Program-made: the position numbers and the translations under genes | Notes under the pieces: model-generated | Told to the model about the DNA's origin: nothing | Database searches by the model: none | What the model saw: only the letters and a program-made list of their open reading frames with translations | Source: Nocardioides sp. QY071 | GTDB lineage: Bacteria > Actinomycetota > Actinomycetes > Propionibacteriales > Nocardioidaceae | DNA: 64,000 nucleotides | Assembly (NCBI RefSeq): GCF_029961765.1 | Contig: NZ_CP124681.1 | Location: 4,960,001 to 5,024,000 of the forward strand | Direction: 5' to 3' | Shown here: piece after piece, positions 51,860 to 62,055 of the stretch | Position numbering within the stretch: position 1 is the first letter of the stretch | How the letters are laid out: each line of letters opens with the position of its first letter

Positions 51860-53286
51860 GTGCTTCTCTCCTCCGACGTTGGGACGGCGCCGAGCACTGC
51901 GCCGCAGAGCGGGACACGGGACTCGATCGCCACGCCGCCGGCGCGGGACCGCCTGATCGACAGGCTTCCGCCCAACCCTTCGGCGCGCAGTGCCATGCCG
52001 ACAAGGCCGCGGTGCCGACCGTCGGCCGCGCCTCGGCGAGCGAGTCGCATGGTGCGGCGCATCGCCGCCGGGTCGCCGTCGCCGTCGTCGCTGATCCGCA
52101 GGACGACGGAGTCCTCGAGGTAGCGCAGCCGGACCAGTGCCCGAGCCGCGTTGGAGTGCATGGCGACGTTGAAGAGCGCCTCGCCGGCGGTCCTCGCCAG
52201 GGCGTGCTCGGCCGCCGTTCCCAGGGGCACCGGGCTTCCCTCGAGCCGCAGCCGCACGTCGAGGTGGGGCCGGTGCTGGGCGGCCACCTCGGCCAGCAGC
52301 TCGGGCAGGCTCGCCACGTCCTCGGCGACCCGCTCGTGGTGCAGCGCGTAGATGACCGACCGCAGCTGCTCGGTCGCCTTCGCCATCAGGTCGCGCGCAC
52401 GGTCCAGCTCCGGGACGACCGGGCCCTGGGGCGCGGCTCCGCTGCCGAACTCGCCGCGCAGGACCTCCACGACCAGGCCGGCACTGAGCACCGTCTGCGC
52501 CACGCTGTCGTGGAGCTCCAGGGCGATGCGGCGGCGCTCCCTCTCGAGGAGCTCCCTCTGGTCGGCCACCCTCAGCCGCTGCTCGGCGGCGCGGAGCTCC
52601 TCCGTGCGCGACGACAGCGTCCGTGCCTGCTCGGACACCTCGTCGAACAGCTGTTGGGCCCGACGCTGCTGCGCCAGGCCTGTCCGGTACAGGTCGCCGG
52701 TGTGCAGGGAGACGGCTGCGAGGTTCGCCAGGATGTGGAGGACCGACAGGTCGGGGGACTCGAGCGGAAGGTCGCGGCGAGGTGCGGCGGCCAGGCCACC
52801 CATGACGCTGCCGTTGATGAGCATCGGCACCACCACCCGGGTGGGGCTGTCGACGGCCCGGGGCGGCAGAGCGCCCGCGGCGATCTCTCCGACGGTCTCC
52901 CGTGCGTCGCCCGGCAGGTCGTCGACACGGTCGCCGACCCGGCCGGCGGCATCGACTGCGAGGAAGCGCGGCCTGGTCGACGGCAGCGCGTGGGAGCCCA
53001 GCGCGAGGACGGTCCACCGGGCGTCCAGGTGGACAGCGGCCACCCGGACGATCTTCTCCAGCAGCGCCCGGGGCCCTTCGACCGGGTGGACCAGGGCTCT
53101 GGAGATGGAGTCCATCGCCGTCACCGTGCGTTGGAGGCGCTCGTTCGACCGCTGGTACGCCGAGTAGTAGGTCTGCTTGCCCGACCGGACACCCGTCAGC
53201 GCGGCCAGGTCCGGCGGCGCCGGCAGGTCGGGCCGGTCGGCGCCCGGCTGGCCCGTGCCCTGCGCCACCTGCGCCCGTGTCGTCAC
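51856..53286 (-). CDS. GAF-domain sensor histidine kinase (HisKA_3/NarX-like)
   Basis: 476 residues. A GAF-like sensor occupies about residues 60-200. The HisKA_3 dimerisation box with the phospho-accepting histidine is RERRRIALELHDSVAQTVLSAGLVVEVLR near residue 260, and the ATPase domain follows (EALFNVAMHSNA, ISDDGDGDPAA, RGLVGMALRAEGLGGSLSI). No membrane segments are seen, so it senses a cytoplasmic signal. GTG 53286 overlaps the upstream alcohol dehydrogenase stop as GTGA. The dehydrogenase, kinase and regulator therefore form one coupled operon. Confidence 0.9.
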   Translation of the reverse strand: MTTRAQVAQGTGQPGADRPDLPAPPDLAALTGVRSGKQTYYSAYQRSNERLQRTVTAMDSISRALVHPVEGPRALLEKIVRVAAVHLDARWTVLALGSHALPSTRPRFLAVDAAGRVGDRVDDLPGDARETVGEIAAGALPPRAVDSPTRVVVPMLINGSVMGGLAAAPRRDLPLESPDLSVLHILANLAAVSLHTGDLYRTGLAQQRRAQQLFDEVSEQARTLSSRTEELRAAEQRLRVADQRELLERERRRIALELHDSVAQTVLSAGLVVEVLRGEFGSGAAPQGPVVPELDRARDLMAKATEQLRSVIYALHHERVAEDVASLPELLAEVAAQHRPHLDVRLRLEGSPVPLGTAAEHALARTAGEALFNVAMHSNAARALVRLRYLEDSVVLRISDDGDGDPAAMRRTMRLARRGAADGRHRGLVGMALRAEGLGGSLSIRRSRAGGVAIESRVPLCGAVLGAVPTSEERST

Positions 53287-54476
53287 AACGACTCTCGGAA
53301 GATGCCCGCGATGTCGTCCCGGTCGGCCGGGCGCGGATTGGTCGCGAGGCATGCATCCCGCGTCGCCGTCACCGACATCCGGTCGACGTCGGCGGCGGTG
53401 ACACCCAGCGCGCCGAGGCGCCGGGGCGCGCCGACCGACTCGGCGAGGTCCTGGACGTACGCGGCCAGCAGCTCGGCCGCCTCCTGGTCGGGCATGCCCT
53501 GCACGGAGAGGCCCATCGCCGCGGCGAGCATCGCGAACCGCTCCGGCACCACCTCGGCGTTGAACCGGATGACGTGCGGGAGCAGGACGCCGTTGACGAC
53601 ACCATGGGGAAGGTCGAGGAGTCCGCCGACCTGGTGGCTCATCGCGTGGGTCGCGCCGAGGATGCTGTTGGAGAACGCCAGACCTGCCTCGAGGCTGGCC
53701 TGGGCCATCCACAGCCGCGCCCGCTCGTCCCCGGGCGCCTCCACGTTGCGCCGCAGGGCCTTGCCGACCAGCCGCGCCGCGGACAGCGCATGCCCGTCGG
53801 CGAGCGGGTTGTGGCCGAGCGAGACGAAGGACTCGACGGCGTGGGTGAGGGCGTCGAGCCCGGTCGCGGCCGCCAGGTCGGGCGGCATGGTGGTGAGCAG
53901 TCGCGGGTCGGTGACGGAGATGTCCGGCACCACTGACCGGCCCATGATCGTCATCTTCACGGCGTTGACGGTGTCGGTGACGATGCAGAACTGCGACACG
54001 TCGGAGCCGGTGCCGGCTGTCGTGGGGATCATGAGCAGCGGCGGGATGGGCCGCGTCACCAGGTCGACGCCCGCGTAGTCGAGGATCGAACCACCGTTGC
54101 CGCTGAGGATCGCGACACCCTTGGCCGCGTCCAGCACCGATCCGCCCCCGATGCCCACGATGACGTCGGCGCCCTGGTCGACGTAGGCCTCGTGGGCCGC
54201 CGCGATCTCATGGTCCTTGGGGTTCGGGCTGACGTGGGACCACACCTGCGGGTCGAGCCCGACGTCGCACAGGTGGCCCAGAAGCTCGATCACCCAGCCG
54301 GCCTCGATGATGCCCGGGTCCGTGACCACGAACGGCCGGCGCGCGCCGAGACGGCCCGCGCAGAACCCCGCCTCGGCCAGCGAGCCGAGCCCGAACACCA
54401 TCTCCGGCACGTGGAACTTCAACAGTCGGTGGTCGTCGCGGGCGGCGGCGGCCGGTGGTGCGGGCAGGGTGAGCAC
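53283..54476 (-). CDS. Iron-containing alcohol dehydrogenase (1,3-propanediol dehydrogenase-like)
   Basis: 397 residues. VIVGIGGGSVLDAAKGVAIL binds the nucleotide. PTTAGTGSDVSQF and the metal ligands in GLDALTHAVESFVS and ATHAMSHQVGGLLDLPHGVVNGVLLP are complete. It belongs to the DhaT/FucO branch, distinct from the mno-type enzyme at 46091. GTG 54476 is chosen because AGGAGGT lies 7 bp upstream; an in-frame ATG at 54530 precedes that ribosome site. It leads the operon with the two-component genes. A TGCAACC-N3-TTGCAAC site lies 72-88 bp upstream. Confidence 0.9.
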   Translation of the reverse strand: MLTLPAPPAAAARDDHRLLKFHVPEMVFGLGSLAEAGFCAGRLGARRPFVVTDPGIIEAGWVIELLGHLCDVGLDPQVWSHVSPNPKDHEIAAAHEAYVDQGADVIVGIGGGSVLDAAKGVAILSGNGGSILDYAGVDLVTRPIPPLLMIPTTAGTGSDVSQFCIVTDTVNAVKMTIMGRSVVPDISVTDPRLLTTMPPDLAAATGLDALTHAVESFVSLGHNPLADGHALSAARLVGKALRRNVEAPGDERARLWMAQASLEAGLAFSNSILGATHAMSHQVGGLLDLPHGVVNGVLLPHVIRFNAEVVPERFAMLAAAMGLSVQGMPDQEAAELLAAYVQDLAESVGAPRRLGALGVTAADVDRMSVTATRDACLATNPRPADRDDIAGIFRESL

Positions 54477-54547
54477 TCGAAGGACCTCCTGAGTCCCGCC
54501 ATTCGCTCGGTTCCGAGTGACGGTCGCCACACCGTAGGAGGATCAAG

Positions 54548-54564
54548 GTTGCAATGTGGTTGCA
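54548..54564 (-). promoter_or_regulatory. TGCAACC-N3-TTGCAAC site upstream of the iron alcohol dehydrogenase operon
   Basis: On the minus strand the sequence is TGCAACCACATTGCAAC, two TGCAAC half-sites 11 bp apart. It matches the site at 54625-54641 at all 14 non-spacer positions. It reads in the direction of the dehydrogenase gene, 72-88 bp before its start. Confidence 0.7.
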
Positions 54565-54624
54565 CCCCTCGCCTGCCGGCAGGCGCACGGCCGGACCGTC
54601 CGGCCGGGGGCCACGCCGTACGGA

Positions 54625-54641
54625 TGCAACCTTCTTGCAAC
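54625..54641 (+). promoter_or_regulatory. TGCAACC-N3-TTGCAAC site upstream of the GAF regulator gene
   Basis: TGCAACCTTCTTGCAAC, in the direction of the regulator gene and 24-40 bp before its start. Tandem half-sites one helical turn apart are typical for winged-helix regulators of the OmpR/SARP type, which is the kind of domain at the C-terminus of that regulator, so autoregulation is plausible. Confidence 0.7.
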
Positions 54642-54656
54642 GTGACTGGTGTCACA
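54641..54656 (+). promoter_or_regulatory. CRP/GlxR-like site before the GAF regulator gene
   Basis: CGTGACTGGTGTCACA matches TGTGA-N6-TCACA at 9 of 10 positions. It abuts the TGCAAC site and ends 8 bp before the ATG, so a bound protein here would more likely repress than activate. Confidence 0.5.
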
Positions 54657-54664
54657 GTGCAGGG

Positions 54665-55861
54665 ATGGACGCCGGCATGCGGGCAGAGGTCGCTGCGTCA
54701 TGGCACCGGTCGGCAGCAGCGGGGGTGCCAGCCGACGAGGTGGCAGCGCCGATCACGCTCGACGACGGCGACCTGCGCTCAGCGCGCGCACAGCACCCGC
54801 TCGCCCAGGTCTTCCCCCTGCTCGATGACGTCCTCGGCCAGGCCGCCCGGGACTGCGATGCGACCATGGCGGTGGCCGACGAGTCCGGCCAGCTGCTCTG
54901 GGTCTGCGGATCCGGCGCCGCCCTGCGCCGAGCCGAGTCGATCGGCTTCGTCGAGGGCAGCAACTGGGACGAGCGCCTGGCGGGAACCAACGCGCCCGGC
55001 CTGGCACTGCGCCTCGAACAGCCCTCCAGCGTGGTTCGCGGGGAGCACTTCCGCCATGCGGTGCGCGGGTGGAGCTGCGCAGCCGCCCCGATCCACGACC
55101 CGGCAAGCTCCCGGCTCCTCGGCGTCCTCGACGTCACCGGCGGCGACGAGATCGTCGTCCCCCAGACCATGGCCCTGGTCCGCGCGACGGTCCGCCTCGC
55201 GGAGGCGGAGCTGGCCCGGGACCGCCTCGTCGGCCGTGACCCCGTCGAGCACCACGGCCGGCCGACGGTCCGGATCGAGGCTCTCGGTCGCAACGACGCG
55301 CTGCTGACCGTGGACGACGATCGCGGCCACACGGGGCGGATGCGCCTGTCCCCCCGTCACAGCGAGCTGGTCCTGCTGCTCGCCAGCGCACCCCGCGGCC
55401 TGTCCGGGGACGAGCTGAGCGTCCTGGTCTACGAGGACGAGAGCGGGTCCTCGACACTCCGCGCGGAGCTCAACCGGCTGCGCCACCTGCTCGGCGAGAC
55501 CTTCTTCGGCTCCCGTCCCTACCGCCTGCTGTCGGGCGTCAGCGGCGACTGGCTCGCGGTCGAGGCGATGCTCGCATCCGGAGACATCGCGGGTGCGGTG
55601 CGCGCCTTCCGCGGGCCCCTGCTGCCCCGCTCGAGCGCGCCAGGAGTGGTGCGTCTCCGCGAGGCCCTCACCGCGCAGCTGCGCGCCGCCGTCCTGCACG
55701 CGGGCCAGCCCGACCTGATGTCGTCCTGGACCCGGTCGGCATGGGGCGCCGACGACTACGAGATGTGGACCCGGCAACGCGACCTGCTCCCTCCCGGGTC
55801 GCCCCTGTGGGCGCTCGCCAGCGGACAGCTGGCGCGGCTCGACGCCGAGTTCGCCAGCTGA
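54665..55861 (+). CDS. GAF-domain transcriptional regulator with winged-helix C-terminus
   Basis: 398 residues. The N-terminal part resembles the AcoR sensor (AEVAASWHRSAAAGVPADEV...VEGSNWDERLAGTNAPGLALRLEQPSSVVRGEHFRHAVRGWSCAAAPIHD). From about residue 235 there is a winged-helix domain like those of OmpR/SARP proteins (RLSPRHSELVLLLASAPRGLSGDELSVLVYEDESGSSTLRAELNRLRHLLGETFFGSRPYRL). Proteins of this design often accompany acetaldehyde dehydrogenase genes in actinobacteria. It is the likely reader of the TGCAAC sites that flank it and lie before the aldehyde dehydrogenase. Confidence 0.82.
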   Translation: MDAGMRAEVAASWHRSAAAGVPADEVAAPITLDDGDLRSARAQHPLAQVFPLLDDVLGQAARDCDATMAVADESGQLLWVCGSGAALRRAESIGFVEGSNWDERLAGTNAPGLALRLEQPSSVVRGEHFRHAVRGWSCAAAPIHDPASSRLLGVLDVTGGDEIVVPQTMALVRATVRLAEAELARDRLVGRDPVEHHGRPTVRIEALGRNDALLTVDDDRGHTGRMRLSPRHSELVLLLASAPRGLSGDELSVLVYEDESGSSTLRAELNRLRHLLGETFFGSRPYRLLSGVSGDWLAVEAMLASGDIAGAVRAFRGPLLPRSSAPGVVRLREALTAQLRAAVLHAGQPDLMSSWTRSAWGADDYEMWTRQRDLLPPGSPLWALASGQLARLDAEFAS

Positions 55862-55901
55862 GGCCGGCCGCCCGGCCGCCATCCGGACACCGCGGGAGAA
55901 C

Positions 55902-55918
55902 GGCAACGTGGCTGCAAC
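55902..55918 (+). promoter_or_regulatory. TGCAAC-type site upstream of the acetaldehyde dehydrogenase gene
   Basis: GGCAACGTGGCTGCAAC keeps the two half-sites 11 bp apart, with one mismatch in the first half-site and two at the inner positions. It is 70-86 bp before the ATG, the same distance as the copy before the iron alcohol dehydrogenase. Confidence 0.6.
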
Positions 55919-55937
55919 GTGACCGCTCCTACCGTGC

Positions 55938-55953
55938 TGTGAACGGCGTCACA
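55938..55953 (+). promoter_or_regulatory. CRP/GlxR-like site before the acetaldehyde dehydrogenase gene
   Basis: TGTGAACGGCGTCACA is a perfect TGTGA-N6-TCACA, part of CTGTGA-N6-TCACAG. It is 35-50 bp before the ATG and 20 bp after the TGCAAC site, so a CRP-family protein and the GAF regulator could act together. Confidence 0.65.
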
Positions 55954-55987
55954 GAGGGCGTCGAGTCCCACCATCAGGAGCATTCAG

Positions 55988-57511
<1,524 letters not shown>

Positions 57512-57528
57512 CAGGCGTTGGCCCGGTC

Positions 57529-57924
57529 ATGCCCTCCCTTCCGCACCGGGTCGACCTCACCGGTGAGGCTGCGGACCTGCTCCGCAGCCTCACCACCGAG
57601 CACGGCCCCGTCATGTTCCACCAGTCCGGCGGCTGCTGCGACGGGTCGGCGCCCATGTGCTACCCCGACGGCGAGTTCCGGCTCGGCGGCTCCGACATCC
57701 ATCTCGGCGACCTGGACATCGGCCTGGACCGGGACGTCCCGGTCTGGATGTCCAAGGCCCAGTTCGAGTACTGGAAGCACACCCACCTCACCATCGACGT
57801 CGTGAAGGGTCGTGGCGCCGGCTTCTCCCTCGAGGCGCCGCGCGGCTCCCGCTTCCTGATCCGCTCCCGCCTGTTCACCGACGAGGAGTACGCGGCCCTG
57901 GAGGCCGCTGCCGGCCTCGGTTGA
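57529..57924 (+). CDS. DUF779-family protein
   Basis: 131 residues of the DUF779 family, which is nearly always encoded directly after an ExaC-type aldehyde dehydrogenase. The conserved part is [21 protein letters not shown] near residues 30-50, with three cysteines, and [28 protein letters not shown]. The cysteines suggest metal binding or thiol chemistry and perhaps a role in protecting or activating the dehydrogenase cysteine. No activity is known to me. Confidence 0.88.
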   Translation: MPSLPHRVDLTGEAADLLRSLTTEHGPVMFHQSGGCCDGSAPMCYPDGEFRLGGSDIHLGDLDIGLDRDVPVWMSKAQFEYWKHTHLTIDVVKGRGAGFSLEAPRGSRFLIRSRLFTDEEYAALEAAAGLG

Positions 57925-57971
57925 CGGTTCACCACCCCCGCACCCGCAGAGCCCAGAAAGCAGGATCCCGC

Positions 57972-59971
57972 ATGTCCACCGGAGCCGACGTGACCCAGCA
58001 GCGCCGCTTCGCGCCGCCCGCCGTACTCGCCGCGAACGCCAACGTCACGGCCGACGCCTACGAGACCGCCGACAGCGACTGGCTCGGGTTCTGGGCCGAG
58101 CAGGCGCAGCGACTGAGCTGGACCGAGCCGTTCACCGATGTGCTCGACTGGTCCGACCGGCCGTTCGCGAAGTGGTATGTCGGCGGCCGGCTCAACGCCG
58201 CCTACAACTGCGTCGACCGGCACGTCGAGGCCGGCCGCGGCGACAGGGTCGCGTTCCACTTCGTCGGCGAGCCCGGCGACACCCGCGACATCACCTACGC
58301 GGACCTCAAGGACGAGGTGTCGCGTGCCGCGAACGCGTTGACCGACCTGGGTGTCACGAGCGGTGACCTGGTCGCGATCTACCTTCCGATGATCCCCGAG
58401 GCGATCGTCGCGATGCTGGCCTGCGCGCGCATCGGGGCGATCCACACGGTCGTCTTCGGCGGCTTCTCCGCCGAGGCGCTGGCGTCACGGATCGAGGACT
58501 GCCGGGCGAAGCTGGTGATCACCGCCGACGGCGGCTACCGCCGTGGCGCGCCGTTCGCACTCAAGCCGGCGGTCGACGACGCCCTCGCCAAGCTCGGCAA
58601 GGACAGCCCGGCGGACCACGTGGTCGTCGTCCGCCGTACCGGACAGCACGTGTCGTTCGACGACGCGACCGACATGTGGTGGCACGACGTCGTCGACACC
58701 GCCTCCACCGAGCACGCGCCGATGGCGTTCGACGCCGAGCACCCGCTCTACGTCATGTACTCGTCCGGTACGACGGGCAGGCCCAAGGGCATCCTCCACA
58801 CCACGGGCGGCTACCTCACGGGGACGTCGTACACCCATCACGCCGTGTTCGACCTGAAGCCCGACACCGACGTGTACTGGTGCACCGCCGACATCGGCTG
58901 GGTCACCGGCCACAGCTACATCGTCTACGGCCCGCTCACCAACGGCGCGACCCAGGTCCTCTACGAGGGCACCCCGACAGTCCCCACAAGGGCCGCTGGT
59001 GGGAGATCATCGAGCGCTACGGCGTGACGATCCTCTACACGGCCCCGACCGCTATCCGGACCTTCATGAAGTGGGGGCGGGAGGTCCCCGACGGGTACGA
59101 CCTGTCCTCGCTGCGCATCCTCGGCTCGGTCGGCGAACCGATCAACCCCGAGGCCTACCTGTGGTACCGCGAGGTGATCGGCGGCGACCGCTGTCCCGTC
59201 GTCGACACGTGGTGGCAGACCGAGACCGGCCAGATCATGATCTCTCCGCTGCCCGGCGTCACCGCGGGCAAGCCGGGGTCCGCGATGCGCCCGCTACCCG
59301 GCATCGGCGCCGACGTGGTCGACGAGGGTGGCCGCCCGGTCCCGGCCGGTTCCAGCGGCCTGCTGGTCCTCACCAGGCCGTGGCCGGCCATGCTGCGCAC
59401 GCTGTGGAACGACGACGACCGGTTCGTCGAGACCTACTGGTCGCGCTTCAGCGCCCTCGGCCACTACTTCGCCGGCGACGGGGCGAAGAGGGACGAGGAC
59501 GGCGACCTGTGGGTCCTGGGCCGGGTCGACGATGTCATGAACGTCTCCGGGCACCGCCTCTCCACCAGCGAGATCGAGTCGGCGCTGGTCTCCCACCCGC
59601 GGGTCGCCGAGGCCGCCGTCGTGGGCGCCGCCGACCCGACCACAGGTCAGGCGGTCTGTGCCTACGTCATCCTCAGGGACGGCGACGGCCCCGACGCCGC
59701 CGCGGGCGACGCCCTGGTCCAGGAGCTGCGCGGCCATGTCGCCCGCCAGATCGGTGCGATCGCCAAGCCACGCCAGGTCACGATCGTCCCCGAGCTGCCG
59801 AAGACCAGGTCAGGGAAGATCATGCGCCGGCTGCTGCGTGACGTCGCCGAGAACCGCTCGATCGGTGACACCACCACCCTCAGCGACCCGGCGATCATGG
59901 CGCTGATCGCCGAGCGCGACGAGAGGGCCGTGGCGACGTCACGGTGCAGCGGGAGGTCCGCAACGCGCTGA
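57972..59971 (+). pseudogene. acsA: Acetyl-CoA synthetase, single-base frameshift
   Basis: The two frames together give a full AMP-forming acetyl-CoA synthetase. The N-terminal part (57972 to about 58975) has the ATP motif [19 protein letters not shown]. The C-terminal part has [34 protein letters not shown] and the acylatable lysine in [15 protein letters not shown]. Between them the family sequence [15 protein letters not shown] is interrupted: the run CCCC at 58972-58975 needs one more C to keep frame. The rest is intact and well conserved, so a sequencing error in a homopolymer or a very recent mutation is likely. The enzyme would turn acetate into acetyl-CoA with release of AMP. Confidence 0.85.
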
Positions 59972-59997
59972 CCTGCGCCAGCACCTTCCGGCAGCTC

Positions 59998-60921
59998 TCA
60001 CGCCCATCCCAACGCGTTCGGTCCGGTCAGCTGCGGTTTCTGACGCGCCGCTGCCGCTCGCGACGGCCGGAAGCGAATCTTCTGTCCCGGAACGGCCTGA
60101 CCGGCCGCGTCGATCGCACCGGAGTCGACGACCGCGACGACGGGATATCCGCCGGTGACAGGATGGTCGGAGAGGAACAGGATCGGTTGGCCTTCGCGCG
60201 GCACCTGGATCGCCCCCTGCCCCAGGCCTTCGCTGAGCAGCTCTCGATCCGAACGGGTCTCGAGTGGCCTGCCGGAGAGCCGCAGCCCGATGCGGTTCGA
60301 CGTGGGCGTGACCGTCCACTCGGTGTCGAGCAGGCGCTCGCGTGACTCACTGGTGAGCCAATCCGCCCGCGGTCCCCAGGTCAACGGCAACTCCAGGGTC
60401 GTGTTCGTGAGGCGAGGTCTCGGCGCGAGGTCGATCGATGGAAGGTTGACCGGCGACGTTCCGACCCGGAGCACGACGCCGATGGAGAGCGGTGCGGGGC
60501 CGAGCCCGGACAGGACGTCGGTCGAACCGGACCCGAGCACCAACCCGGGTAGCAGGCCACCGCGTACGGCCAGGTAGGTGCGGACGCCGGCGCGTGGGGC
60601 GCCGAGAGCGAGGACATCACCATCGGCCAGCCGCACGATGCTGTTGTGTGCGACGCGCTGGCCGTTGCGCCGCGCTTGCGCAGGTGCGCCGGTGAGAGCG
60701 ATGGTCAGCGGGCCTCGAGCGCGAACTCTCAGGCCACCGAAGGTGGCTTCGATGCCGACGCAGGCCTCGGGATTGCCCACCAGCCTGTTGGCGAGTCGCA
60801 GGCTGTCCCGATCTGCCGCACCTGACCGGGGGACGCCCATGCTCATCAGGCCCGGGCGGCCGAGGTCCTGCGTCGTCGCGAGCGGACCCGGATCGATGAT
60901 CTCCAAGGCGGAGGCCGTCAT
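59998..60921 (-). CDS. pxpC: 5-oxoprolinase subunit PxpC (biotin-dependent carboxyltransferase family)
   Basis: 307 residues of the KipA/PxpC family. The opening LEIIDPGPLATTQDLGRPGLMSMGVPRSGAADRDSLRLANRLVGNPE and the ending SDHPVTGGYPVVAVVDSGAIDAAGQAVPGQKIRF are characteristic. With PxpB and PxpA it hydrolyses 5-oxoproline to glutamate using ATP. It overlaps pxpB by ATGA. No pxpA is present next to the pair. It is convergent with the end of the acsA gene. Confidence 0.9.
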   Translation of the reverse strand: MTASALEIIDPGPLATTQDLGRPGLMSMGVPRSGAADRDSLRLANRLVGNPEACVGIEATFGGLRVRARGPLTIALTGAPAQARRNGQRVAHNSIVRLADGDVLALGAPRAGVRTYLAVRGGLLPGLVLGSGSTDVLSGLGPAPLSIGVVLRVGTSPVNLPSIDLAPRPRLTNTTLELPLTWGPRADWLTSESRERLLDTEWTVTPTSNRIGLRLSGRPLETRSDRELLSEGLGQGAIQVPREGQPILFLSDHPVTGGYPVVAVVDSGAIDAAGQAVPGQKIRFRPSRAAAARQKPQLTGPNALGWA

Positions 60922-61547
60922 GTCTCCTCCCTGAAGCGAACGCGGTAGCCGGCGGGAATGAGCGCCGGGGACTCACGCTCGAGGTCCCAGAGCACGACGT
61001 CGGTGTGTCCGATGATCTGCCAGCCGCCCGGCGACTCGCGGGGATAGATGCCGGTGAACGGTCCGGCCATCGCGACGGCGCCGGCGGGTACGGCGACGCG
61101 GGGCGAGGATCGACGCGGGATCTCCCACTCGTCTTCACCGACGAGGTAGGCGAATCCGGGTGCGAAGCCGGTGAACGCCGCGGTCCAGGTCTGCGCGGCA
61201 TGACGTCGTACGAAGTCCTCGACGCTCAGGTCAACCGCGGTTGCGGCGTCGTCGAGGTCGGGGCCGTCGTACCGGATGGGGACCTCGACCAACGGCGTCG
61301 GTCGGTCGGCCTCCGGTGGGAGCGGGCTCAATGCCGACACCTCTTGTACGACGTCATCGAGCGCACGAAGGGACACGTCGACCTTGACGAGAATCGTCCG
61401 GGCGGCCGGGACGAGTTCGACGATCGCGGGAGGTTCTGCGGCGAGGATCGCGGCGTGATGTCCGATGACCTGCTGGACGTCGTCGAACTCGAGCATGAAG
61501 GCCTGGTCGCCGTAGGGAAGAACGCGCATCACACCATGCTCCGGCAT
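60918..61547 (-). CDS. pxpB: 5-oxoprolinase subunit PxpB (KipI-like)
   Basis: 209 residues. MRVLPYGDQAFMLEF, VPIRYDGPDLDDAA and TAAFTGFAPGFAYLVGEDEWEIPRRSSPRVAVPAGAVAMAGPFTGIYPRESPGGWQIIGHT are the conserved blocks of the KipI/PxpB family. The start is either 61547 or an in-frame ATG at 61529 that begins directly at MRVLPYGD and has GGAG 9 bp upstream. It is the first gene of the two-gene unit, and its promoter must lie in the 87 bp before the SnoaL-like gene stop. Confidence 0.9.
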   Translation of the reverse strand: MPEHGVMRVLPYGDQAFMLEFDDVQQVIGHHAAILAAEPPAIVELVPAARTILVKVDVSLRALDDVVQEVSALSPLPPEADRPTPLVEVPIRYDGPDLDDAATAVDLSVEDFVRRHAAQTWTAAFTGFAPGFAYLVGEDEWEIPRRSSPRVAVPAGAVAMAGPFTGIYPRESPGGWQIIGHTDVVLWDLERESPALIPAGYRVRFREET

Positions 61548-61634
61548 TCGATGCTCATTTCGGTGAGAGCTGCGACGACGGAGGACGCGATTCTATTGCT
61601 TGGGCGGTGTCGCTGTGGACACGGTGCGTCACGC

Positions 61635-61961
61635 TCACCCTTCGCGGATCGTCACGGAGGCGACCCGGTCGCCGTCGACGGCGAAGGTGAAGCGGCTCGG
61701 TCCATTGGCGTAGTCGCTGCGCCAGTCGCCGACCACGACGACCTCGCTGCCGTCGGTCGTCACCGACGACACGCTCAGCGTGCCGCGGGCGCCGATCAAC
61801 TCCTTGGCGCTCCAGCCGTCGATGGCCGCACGACCGCGGAAGACGCGGCCCCAGTCGTCGACGTACCCGTCGTGGGTGAACGAGTCGAGGAAGGCCTCCT
61901 CGTCGTGGCCGTTGACGGCGGCGACGAGGCTGGCGACGGGCTCGGGCATCTCGCTGGTCAT
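61635..61961 (-). CDS. SnoaL-like/NTF2-fold protein
   Basis: 108 residues with the layout of small NTF2-fold proteins: ASLVAAVNGHDEEAFLDSFTHDGYVDDWGRVFRGRAAIDGW, then alternating strands. These proteins form cone-shaped dimers with a pocket for a small ligand and include isomerases and many of unknown role. ATG 61961 has AGGAGAAG upstream. It lies downstream of an SDR gene in the same direction and is probably co-transcribed with it. Confidence 0.75.
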   Translation of the reverse strand: MTSEMPEPVASLVAAVNGHDEEAFLDSFTHDGYVDDWGRVFRGRAAIDGWSAKELIGARGTLSVSSVTTDGSEVVVVGDWRSDYANGPSRFTFAVDGDRVASVTIREG

Positions 61962-62055
61962 GGATCTTCTCCTCGGGTCAGCTCGCAAAGGTGCGAGAAG
62001 GTCGGCCGGGTCCTTGCCGGCGTAGGGAGGGAACACGTCGATCGCGTCCAGGGGC

